NCBI GenBank assembly: GCA_048013815.1
Contig: CM106585.1
Location: 1,426,001 to 1,490,000, forward strand
DNA length: 64,000 nt
Source: Setoptus koraiensis
Lineage: Eukaryota > Arthropoda
Reading direction: 5' to 3'
A program made the translations under genes and the position numbers. Below are positions 38,301 to 50,300 of this stretch, piece by piece (within the stretch, counting starts at the first letter, position 1; every line of letters begins with the position of its first letter). The notes beneath the pieces were generated by a model, which ran no database searches, had not been told where the DNA came from, and saw nothing but the letters and a program-made list of their open reading frames with translations.

Positions 38301-41300
38301 GGCCTCTCGATTGGATTGCAGCTCGGGAGAGGCAACACATTGATAACAAAGTCTAATTGTATCACAGCACTGCATTATTTGTATCACACACACACACACA
38401 CAAATGTCATTCTGTCTCGCTGGCGAGCTAGCTAAGCGACAGGCTGGCCGACTCTAGAATCCGGCGAGTCGGCTGGCGAGTCGGCTGGCCCTCTTATAAA
38501 TGGTTGCAAGGACAGCAAATTGTCTTGTCATCATTTGACATAATTTCATTTCAGTTCTGTTCTTCTCAGCTCTGTTCTTCTCAGCTCTGTTCTTCTCAGC
38601 GCGGGTGTGTGTGTCGCCTACGAAATGGGCACTGGCAATGGCGAGGGGAGGCCTCCTATCGGGTTCGATCTGGAGCTGGCTTGTTGCGAATGGGGCACAG
38701 TTAGCGTGTATTCGTTGCCCATTGTGTGTCTACATCAGTTGTTGACGGCAACAACAAGCCAAATCTATGATCTAGATTGGATATAGCGACAAATGGGCAG
38801 CGCGGCGAACGACTGGCAACGGGGGATATTGTCATGTGTGATAGGGACAAAGAGATGGGCAAAAAGGCAGCAAGACAGCAAGGCAAAAAGGCAAAAAAGC
38901 AAAAATGCATTGGCTAGCAAGGGACAATCTGATTCAGATTGTGATACTACTACTAACGCGCCAAGATTATCTCGCCTATTTGGGCAGGCGCGCTTAGCTT
39001 GAGAGCACAAGAAGAAACTCGCTTCTCTCGTTGGCAAAGACTCTTTGCTGATATATCCCCAGAATTGTCCATCAAGCTCGCTTATGATTGGCGCCAATCC
39101 CACAAAATCCCTCCCATTGGCTCCCATTGGTACCCATTGGATCCCATTGGATCCCATTGGAAGGATCCCCCGTTTTCTATATCTGTCTATGCTCTCTGTC
39201 TGTGTCTGTGCTGCTATTCGATAACATATCATCTCAGTGGCTGCTGGCCAGAGGGCGCTCCACTAATGGACATGTTATGAGACGAGGGGGGATTCTTTCG
39301 CCACAACAACTGAGCAGCCTGTCGCTGTGACAGTGCCACTGCGACAGTGTCACTGCCAGTGTCACAACAACATCAACAACCGCCGCCTACGCCCCACCAA
39401 CAATCAGCTGGTTGTCAGACAGCAACACCAAGCGGCCAACTCAACAACTCAACAACCAACAACCAACAACCAACAACCAACAACCAACAACCAACAAGCA
39501 GGTATTCATATCTTTGTTTTAGGCTCGGCTGTGTCTAACTACTGCTGGTAGTATTAGTAACTAGCGACCATCGTGCGATATGAGTACAATAATGGAATAG
39601 AAGATGAGCGAGCGTTCGGCCGGCTGGGACGTGCCCGGCGCGAGCCAATTGATGCAAAAGAAGCTTTAGTCGCGGCCCCTCCAATTATCTCGCTGGGCCT
39701 CATGGGCCAACAATCTTATGCGCGTCCCATGTGTGTGCTCTGATTATTGATTATGCAAGCCTGATCAATGATCGTCGGACCGAGGCACAGCTTGGCACAG
39801 ACGATATGACAAAACGTCATATCATTGTCAATTAACTGGCGCACGCTCATGCGATCGTTGCGCATGTATTTTCATTTTCCAAAATCAGCAGTCCCCGCAG
39901 CGACACCCGGCCTCACCTGTACAACGCAGGCCTCAATACTAATACAGGTGAGCTGTGTTAGTATTGAGGCTACACAACACACACACACACAAGTTGTGTG
40001 ACACAACGCACGGCGGGCATTATCCGGGGCAAGATATTATTTGGTTGTGATTACGGTGATGGCAGCACTGGCAGGCGAAAGGAGGAGGAGGCGCGATTAT
40101 TTGATGACACAACCACGGCAAATATTTGTTTGTCTGGCTGTCTCACTGTCTGACTGTGTCGCCGTTTTGCACACAAAGACAGCCACGTCACTCGCCCAGT
40201 TACCTGAGCAGTTACCCGAGCGGTTACCTGAGCAGTTACGCGAGCCGAGTTGCCCGAACAAAAGAACAAGTGAGCCGCTGCCAATTTGCATATACCTGGC
40301 GCCCTATCTGGCCGTTTGATGCTGCCATGTATCAGCAGATCGCGCATGCAGGCGGCGTGCACCAAGTGGGCCCCATTATCATGGCGCCAGTTCGATTGCG
40401 AGCTGGGCCGAGCGCATAAATAAATGAGGTTCCCCCCCCCCTCACCCATATGTAACTGGTGTGTGTGTGTACTATTCTCTCATGGTGTGTGGGTAACAAC
40501 ATTCGCTGGCAACAAGCCAATGGCAAGACGAGGGAGCTTTAGTTGCACAGTTGGTTTAGTTGCGCAGTTGGTTTAGTTACAGAGTTGGTTTGGTTGCTCT
40601 AGTTACAGAGTCAATCCACAACAGTCTCGCCGGTTGCGGAGTCAATGTCTCGCCGCTGGTTGTAGGCGCATTACGATGCACGAGCATCATCATTCTTTTT
40701 GCAATGAATTATTGATGCTTCCCCCCGCCGTATCCAAATATTGTTGCACTCCATTTCATTGAGCCACCACGATGCACCCATGCACCCATACATTGATGCA
40801 CCCATGCACCGATGGGTATGCACCACAATGCTAGCTTGCCACTCAATGTGTGTGTGTGTGTCTCCGGGCAAGACAATATGAAATGAAAATGATCGCCATC
40901 ATGATGAGATAAATACGGCACAACTGGAGAGTTTAAATTTATTGAAACAGTCGAGAGGAAATTGTCACTGCAGATGAAATTTTAAATTTTTTACTTTATC
41001 TCAAGTGCGCTTATTGCAACTGCACACACCATAGTAGTACTACAACTGAACGCGAATAGCGTGAATATAGCGCCAATATTGGCAGCCTATCCCCCGTTAC
41101 AAGTACCTGTGCTGTGGGGCCCATCTTTTTGCCAGATAAACCGTGTCCCGTCTAGGGCGTGTGTCTCTATTTAGTGAATTGGACAGATAAGAACAATGAG
41201 CAAACAGTGTCAAGCTGTCTGAATAGTTGAGTCTCGAGTACCAGACTCAACTTTTATAAGGGCGATGGTTGTCAAGCGTCTTATCTACCTGTGTCATACA

Positions 41301-42569
41301 TGTCGTCGGCTGGCTGGCTGGCTTTGTGTATCAACTGCCACAACGGCTTGCTCTTTCCCTCTCCCTTGCATTGGGCAAGACCAGATCTGATCTGATCCGA
41401 TCCGATCTGGGCCTCAGATCGGATCGCAGCGAGAGGCACAGAGAGAGGCTGCCAACACTGACAAGCTCCCACGGTTTGCACGGTTTGTATTGTGTCAGCT
41501 GGTGTTCAAAAAACAAAAACAACAACAACAACAGCCAAGATAACAGCGTCTCACAACTAATACATTGTATATATGACGCAATGAATTAGTATGCAACAAC
41601 GAACAGCAAGCGGCCCACGATACAACGTGATATGATCGTGGGCCCCGTCAGCCATACCAACTACGATAACGAATGTCATGCAAAATACCATGGCAAATAC
41701 CATAGCAAATACTATAGAAAATATACCAACCAGCCATGTAATAACGCCGTATCAGTTTAGCTAGTGCCAGTAGCTGCAGTGAATGCCACCAGTTCCGGTG
41801 TTGGCGCTCAATTGGCGCCACTTGACATCAAGCAGTGTCACACGGGACAAGCTATAGCTGAGCAAATTAATTTTGCTTGTTGTTGGTGTTTTGAATTCAA
41901 ATTGAAATTTGTTGTTGTTGTTGTTGTTGTTGTTGTCGTCGTGGTGCTCTCGTTCGTTGTCACTCAATCTGATCTGAGGAGGCGCCTCAATGTGTATGTG
42001 CCAAGTATGTGGGCCCAATTAGAGCAACGCACCCACGCATACTCGTTGGCTGGTGAGCATTGAGGCACGACAGCATACAAACTCATTATTATTAAAGTTG
42101 CTAGTCGAAAGTTAGTAAAGTAAAACATTGCAAGCGAATATAATTGGTGCCATGCCACGGACGCCCCAACAGTCACGTTTGCCTGCTACCAAGCGATTAT
42201 AACTGAAGACAGATAACACAAAAAGTGATACCAGAAATACTGTAATTACATAATTGATTTTAGCTGGCTGATCACGTGACGACATAGGTGCTCGTTAGCT
42301 TGTCGAAAAGTGTTTTCGTGTTTGTTGTATGAATTCATCTGAAAACATATGTTTGCCGATGTGGGCCACGACAGATTGCCTCTCACATTGACACTCACAC
42401 TAGGATTCACTTTTACATTTACTTTTGCCTTCACTTTTACCTTTACTTTTACTCTTGCTTTTGCTTTCACTTTTACTTTTAAACGATTAACTGGCTGCCT
42501 CTCCCAGGGACACCCCTCTCCCTTATTGGCCGTTACTGGGCGCACCAGTTTGTATTCAGTTGTTGTTGC

Positions 42570-42609
<40 letters not shown>

Positions 42610-45600
42610 GCTGCTGCTGCTGTTGTTGCTGCTGCGATTTACAGTTGAATAAAACAACAACATTTCGACGACAACAACTTTTTGTCGCTGATAATGACGA
42701 CCGAATCGAACACGAGCACCTCGTGTTTGCAAAACAAGCTGCGCCCACATCAACAACAACAACAACAGATAATCATTAGCTTCACGTACCTCAATGGCTC
42801 CTCAGAGGCATGCCATTCGTTACAGCAAGTTGGGGTGTGAGCAACAACAACAGACAACTCACCTGGCTACACTAGGTCCTATGTATCATCATCGATACGT
42901 ACAACATACGCACTGACAAGTGAGCATTAATAATAATAATATTATACATGTAATAGATGGCTCTTTATCATTGTTAGCACTGTCACTGTCTCGCTGACGC
43001 TACACATTCCAACAAAAGCAGCCTGCAACTACCTTTATCCGCCTTTATCTATCTTTATCCTTCTTTATCTACCTTTATACCGAACGAAGTCGCCAAACAA
43101 TGGCAGCCTCTCGCTCGAAATGAGCAACTTAAATGTCAACAATCAACAACCTGGCGCCACTGTCAACTAGGCGCAAGTTCACGCGTGGATATCACTTCAC
43201 TCGGGTCGTGTGCTCTCGTGTCGTTTTACTACGTCGTCACAATGAGCACACACAACAAAGAGCTTGACAATTGACCACACAACAGGCCAACGCATTATCT
43301 AATCACTGCCCCATCGATGGTCACTAGCATTAGCTAATATCATTCAATTATCATGATGAATACAGTTGGCGATGAAATAATGTTCATGTTGTGCCCTTGA
43401 ATTTAATTGTATTTCCTTTTTAGTTGTGCGTGACTTGCAAAAAGATAGTTTTATCATCTTTGTGTTAACCGCTTCTTTTTAGTGAAACTTAGTTAATACA
43501 ATAATAATAGATAGCAAATTGACTTAATTGAGTTACCAGTAGCAAGCCAATGGACGGTCGTGTCGCCTCATGGCTAGATGGTAGCGAAACGAACAAATTC
43601 AATTCAGTCCAAATCAAATCTCGCACAAAACAAATTGAATAAAATGGTGCAAAATCGTGCCAGTGGTCAAGCCTGTAGCCGCTGGTCACTGTTGTGTGAG
43701 GTAAGAGCAAGCAAACTAAATGGAAAAATGAAATAAAATAAGATGAGCAGTTTCCTCGAAACGTGAACACCTAACGTGTTTGTGAGTGTATGTGTGCCAT
43801 ACGAAATGGGTATGCAACGACAACAAAACGATCACCATTTTAAGCTATCTGTTTTATTCGTTGTATATATTTTAGATTGTATCATCAATGAACTTTTCCA
43901 ATGGTGAGCATGATGATCAAACATAAAGCTGACTTTATTAGATCTGGCCAAACCAGAGAGCAGAGTAATGAGTTACAATCATCGCCAGTGGAATGGTGGT
44001 CGTCTTTTGGGGCCTCAATGTTCAAATGATGCCGCAAGTGAGGCACAAATTCGAATTGCGAAATGCATTCATTGGCCTCATTCGCTATTATCTATCTATT
44101 TTGAACCGTTAATGAATAAACATATAAACATATTAGTGCAAGTTATGCAACCGTGCCATACTTAACTGTGTGTCTATTCACATGAAGCGATTCTCTCATG
44201 TCATTAGCCTCATCCAGTGGACCCCATCAATCAAATACGTTCTGTATAGAGCGCAGAGTTTGTCACAATTCATCCGAAATTCACCTGGCACCCAAATAAG
44301 AATCAATCACGATGACAAAGCAAACACTGCACTAATGTTTGCTTTTTTCCAATAATACAATTTCGCTACGAGATGCTGCCATCCGCTATCTCATCCTATC
44401 CGTGCCTATCTGTATCCCCAAGGCTCTCTGAAAGGTGCCCTTGCCGCGCCATTGTTATTTTACCCGTCAGCCAATCACTAGAGATATGCACAGAAACAGA
44501 TTCACGGACATGTATGCATTTTATCCAAAATAAAAATCGCACATTTTATAGTTGTGTTAAAACAAGCAACTGACTGGATCATGTTTTAAAAATCCTATTC
44601 AAACTGCTCATCAATCATGGCCAAAATGACGCTGCAAAGTGCTCGCACGAGCCTTATATTGATTTTTTTATGCAAAAATGTGTGTCTATTTGGAGCTCAA
44701 CACACAATAATCAATTCAGTATTCAGCTCTGTCGGGCACATATCTAGTCTCGTATGCACCCAACCCAGAATAAATTTTATTTTAGGAACCCACTTCGAGG
44801 CGTCCCTAAACCTATGCAAAATTTATCTATTGTCAGCATGATTGCACCACAGTTCCGGTACTTATCCATTCACAAATAAACTGGCTGATATACACAAATC
44901 AACGACGAAAACCAAAATTGATCGACTGCTGTCAAATGGTTGAGGAATTTCACATGAAAATTCATTTCTCTCTGTGCTGATACTTTTCATTTTCGTTCAT
45001 GACAGATAATGCCTGAACATTGACGAAAGTATATGAATACATTAGCAGCGAGCAAGATTCTCTGACGGAAGTGAGCACCCACAAACAATTACTGTGTATA
45101 ACACATGTGTTATACAGGTAAGTGACACACAAGATCATCATGCTGATATCGTATAATGTGTGTTTCGTGTGCTTCCGGTTGATGTTATTGCTACGGGTGA
45201 TATCGCTACGATAAATACATGACACTAATATGTTGTGGAATCTAATTTAGTTGTGAGCTATTGAGAGAGGAAGTTCGTGATTAATTGTGACGAATGATGA
45301 GCAATAATAGCCTAGGTGGCAGCAGAAAATAAAAAATAAAATGGTGATCGTGTCTCGAAAAAAAAAACATTTACCACTTCCTGTTTGTAGCACTGCCTCG
45401 ACAAATATTATATTAGATATTATATCAGCTGACAAACTGCCAGGCTGATTGTTAGCTCTGCGGGATTATTCACGTTTCTTACCTGCGATATCCTACTCAT
45501 GATGCGTTCTGATTGAATACATCGAAAGAGAGTAAAGAGTGATTGATTTCGCCCATTTTATTTGCACTTTCGTCTTTGAGCCGCGTCTAGCATGAACAAA

Positions 45601-47065
45601 ATGCTGCAACAAGCGCGACGCTTTTTGTTGAACTCGACCAGTTTTTTGATCGGCCCGGAACTGCTCACTTGCTAAACTTTTTTTTTTCTCTAACTGAACA
45701 GTTGAACTTTACCAGGTAAAGCCAGACCTAAATTGAGCCTGTCCGCCTGATGTAGTTGCTGTTATCTCATGCCATTCATCGCCTCAAACGAGCCTCACAT
45801 GAGCCTCTTGTGACGACCAAAGGAAACATCTCAACAATGAATTGTTTTTCGGCTGCTGTAACGTGTTGGGGCCAATCATTAATTTTTTCAATTTACAGCT
45901 AGGTAAATTGCAAAAATTAATTGTCTGCAAAGCAAGCATCAAGCAAGAGAGCCCAGGCAGGCAGACAGAGGCACCAAGAAGGAAGTGTTGGTTGGTTGCT
46001 GTCGAGCAACAGACATGAATCAAGCGACAACGCAACACAATGCTGCACGTTGTTGACCGGCGGTAATTTATGTATGTATATCTATTATATAACAACTGTT
46101 GGCTGATGTTGCACCATTGGCTGGTGGGCGACAGCTGTAGCTGAAACGCTGATTCGCATGCTGGCGAAATATTTGCAGATATCTGGCCAACCATTAAGCT
46201 GGCAAATAAATAGTGGGGCCCATCATAGAGCGAGCCTGCTGGCGGCTATTTGCTGCCGGTGGGATCTTTCATTAGATGTTATCTTTATTGTTTTCATCGG
46301 CTGGCTAGCACAACAACAGCGCCAGTATATACAACGAGGCGGGCTTTGTGTTATACAACTGCAACTGGACAAGACTTTGCTCTCCTTGAGACAGTCTGTT
46401 GTGCCAAGCAATTGTTGTCAGAGAATGGGCGCGAGCGAGAGAATTCTTTTGTAATTATATTATACTGAGCATGATAATAATCGCTCGCCGAATTACAGCA
46501 TGGTCCCAAAACACTCTCTATTGTTTTATTATTATTATTATTGTTGTTGTTGTTGGTGCTGTTGCCGCTGTTGTTGTTGTTGGTGGTGGTGGTGCTGCTG
46601 GCAAATAAGCTGCTGGCGTGTTTGTTTGTGTTTGCTAGTTGGGGTACGCTAAAACAGACAGGTTATCCTGTGAGAAGAAAGGCCTAGAATATAGATGATG
46701 AAAGCAACATTGTGTGAACAACTAAATGGACCAAATTACTCACTTGGCAATATATATGGCTGGCCAGCAGCAAGGCCATTGGTAGCCGGTGTTGGCAGCT
46801 TGCAATGGCGCACCAGCAACACCGACTGGCTTCTGTCCTCTGCAAACTGGCAGCTTCTCGTCTGTTAGTCTGCCGGCCAGATTGAATGTAAGCGATAAGT
46901 GCCCCAGGTTAGAGTGCCTCAGGTTGCTGGCACGAGTGGGGCCCGCAGCTCGTGGCTGGCTGAGTCATCATCATTATGCCACCAAATGAGCCATTGAGCT
47001 GATTTCGTCGAGTTGGTTAAAGCCGCACTCGGCCACACCAATCCGACCGCTACCTGCACGAGACG

Positions 47066-47098
<33 letters not shown>

Positions 47099-47251
47099 GG
47101 TGTGTGTTTGGGTGCGTTTGGGTCTGTTGGGGACCGGCGAGAGAAGGCAAAAGCGCACAAAATACGCGCAAACCTGGCGCCCATAATGATGATGACGACT
47201 CGATATTGGTTTTCTCTTGTCCGGGGGCCCGTCCCCCAAACACACACACAC

Positions 47252-47319
<68 letters not shown>

Positions 47320-50300
47320 CTTCTCATCAACTGGCTTCTCCCTAACTGGCCTGTCTCTCTCTCTCTCTCTCTCTCTCATTCTAACGACCATGATTACTGC
47401 TGCTGGTCGCACGACGAGGCCCCATTGCCGTTACCTGGCAATCACAAGGAGCAGTCGCATTAACTCATTTACAGCAGCCGATAATAACGGCCGGCCAGTA
47501 ATAAACGCGGCCCATATCTATTACTGGCAAGACAAGACTCGCCCAGCCGGCCATAGGGGCGCTCATCAGGGCCGGCTGGCACATGACACAACACTCAGGC
47601 TGGCTTTTATGGCGACTTATCATGGTATTATTATTATGTCTTGTGTTTGTTTTGTGAGAAACATTTAGCTCGTTGGACTGCCCGTCAGTTTTAGGCCGGT
47701 ATTTAGCGGTGCCAAATCATGACAGCGATCTCATTTGCATCCTCATTTGAGATTGCAGCGGCCAGTGTGAGCATAATTGAGTGGACCAAACAAGCATTCA
47801 TTTCACCAATTTCATTCATGAATCATGATTCAATTTTGCGTCACACTGTGGCCGCCAGACGGCCGACCTTACAACTTGTTAGGTCGGCATAACCGTTAGT
47901 GTCTAGTTGACAATTGTAAGAGGTTAATTTTGCTGCGCGGCACGATTGGCTTGTTTGGGCCAGTGTCACCTGTGTGTGTGTGTGTATCGTGCCAGCAAAT
48001 ATCCGTTATCCGGCCTAGCGGACAATGCACACAATTGGCGTGATCAATTGTGCCTAGTAGCCGGCTCAAAGGCGCCCTAAAGACCCGGACGAGCAAAAAG
48101 ACGCCTAAGAGGGCTTAAATTGAGCCAACTAGCTCGCCCTAGTGACAATCTCTACACCTGAGCATCCATCATTTGGCTCGTTGTAGCCTGTGCGCCTAAA
48201 TCCCGCGAGCGTTATCTGGGCCAGAAACACCGGGCCGAAATAACTGGCCCAAATAACTAGCCAAAATAACGCTCAAGTGCAATGATTGTTCAACGCCAAT
48301 CAGAGTGGCTTACGCAGAGCCATTTTATTGGAGAGCGCCCGGCACCATTTTTGCTGAAACTGCGGCTCAATGTTGGCAAACAACAATGTCAAAAATGTTG
48401 TCTATAGCATGGCTAGGCGCGCTAAATTTGGGGCCTAACTGGCGCTGGTTGCGCCAAACATGGCCCAAAATGGGCCACACAACAAGGCAAAGGCCGTGCC
48501 CTCCTTCCGTGCGCGGCCCCAGATGATGGGCCCAATGAATTGATTATGCTAGCTGGTTGGTGTAACAATGGAATGCGCCTAACCAATGGCAAGATAAAAG
48601 ATCAATATATCACTTTTGCATGATTAATTGTCGCTCTACTTGCGCAACACACACACACACAACATTGTGCATGAGGCATCTTCTCTTGGTCGGAGAGACA
48701 CACAAGATATTTGGATTAAGTGCAAATGCAAGCCCAACACAAAATATGACAACATATAAGAAGAGAGAATCTACATACGACAAGATATCTGGGCACTCTT
48801 ATGATAAAAGTCCTCGCTGCCATTGGTAACCGAATACCAACCCGGCAGCACATTGGCAATAAATGTCTCGTGGGCCATTTATTGCCGGCACCCGGCCTGG
48901 CCCGGCCCCCATTTACAGATGCAGCGATGCAGTGACTATAGCAGCATGGCTGGCGGTTTTTCTTCGACAGCAAGACATTAGTATCATTTGTCGGCACCAG
49001 CAGCTTGTGCCTATTCTAATTGCGTGCCGGCCGCATGCCTATGACGACTTGTTTGGCCCCTCGCAGGCGGCGCATATCTCAATTCGAGATACATATGCAC
49101 ATGATAAGATCGCGCTGGCGTGTTTTCACAAAACACCATAAAATATCCCTGTTAACATGCCGCTTGTGGGGCCCAAAAGTGTTGCATATGTGAAACAAAA
49201 CCAACTTTGTGTGCGTGTGTGTGTGCGTGTGTTTGGGGCCAACCACCAACAGACAGCGAGAGATAAAGGCTGCGATTGCATGCTCGCCCCCACACACACA
49301 CACACGCACACACCGTTTCCAAGACACACTGCAAGACACACTGTAAGACACACAATTCATGTTAATAATGAGCCTCTCAAGTGGGCCGAGCTCATACCGC
49401 CAGAAGCCCATTTGATTGCTCTCAAGCCGGTTGGCTCTTTCGCTCGCTTGCTCTCTCCATCTATCGTCTTGCTTGTGCTTGCATTAATGGCTTCGATGTC
49501 AAGTAGGCGCCAGACAAGCCACAAGAGCATGAGACAGAAACCAATGGAGAAGAATGGCGCCAACCAACACAATCGACAGAGATGTGGCTGCAGAGATTGG
49601 GCCCAAATTAAACAAAATGGAGCGTATAATATGTCGGCCATCTATGGATAATGGTGACAAGCCGGGTTACGCCGCGCCTTCAGTCCGAATTCAAAATCAT
49701 CTCAGCAACAACTAATAAGAGACACTCAAGTGGCAAGCTGCCTCTGTCTCTCTCTCTCTGCGAGAGAGAGTCTCTCTGGCTGTCTCTGGCTCTTATGGCT
49801 CGCCAATATCCGCACACAGACTGGTGCGCGGCGACATATCCGCGCAACACTAAAGCGACAACTGTGCGACAATATGCACAATATCTGGCCGGCCGAGTTG
49901 TTGTTGTTGGTGCAAAATTCAAGTTGTAGCCAAGTTGAAAATGTAGCCAAGTTGAAAACTCGAGCCCTGAGACAACACAACGACCAACTGACGGCCACAT
50001 GCTCGCCTCAGTTGGGGCCCCTCGAAACAAGATTACGTGTTTGATGGTGGCCGCGATGCACTTATAGCTGCCGTTATATCTAATTTCGGCAACAAACGGG
50101 GCCTCGTAAGCCGCTTTGAAGCGTCAAAAGGATACGCTTCGGAGCACCTCGCCAAACTGGATCACCAGTGGGCTGCCTACTTAAATCTCTGTCCATGTGA
50201 ATGATGAACGACGAGCATGAAGCACCCGTCGACAACTGCCAACACGTGGCGAGTGGCATAGTGCAAACGCGTGCTGTTATAACGGGACATAACGACGCTC

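Noticed and set aside
24600-40300. CRISPR-like or array-like tandem repeats in intron 1
   Set aside because: Units of 7-15 bp follow each other directly without spacers; these are ordinary minisatellites in a eukaryotic intron.
47066-47668. 200-residue plus-strand frame and matching minus frames
   Set aside because: Built mainly from GT/CA and TC microsatellites (CVCVCV, HTHTHT, SLSLSL) and therefore artefacts.
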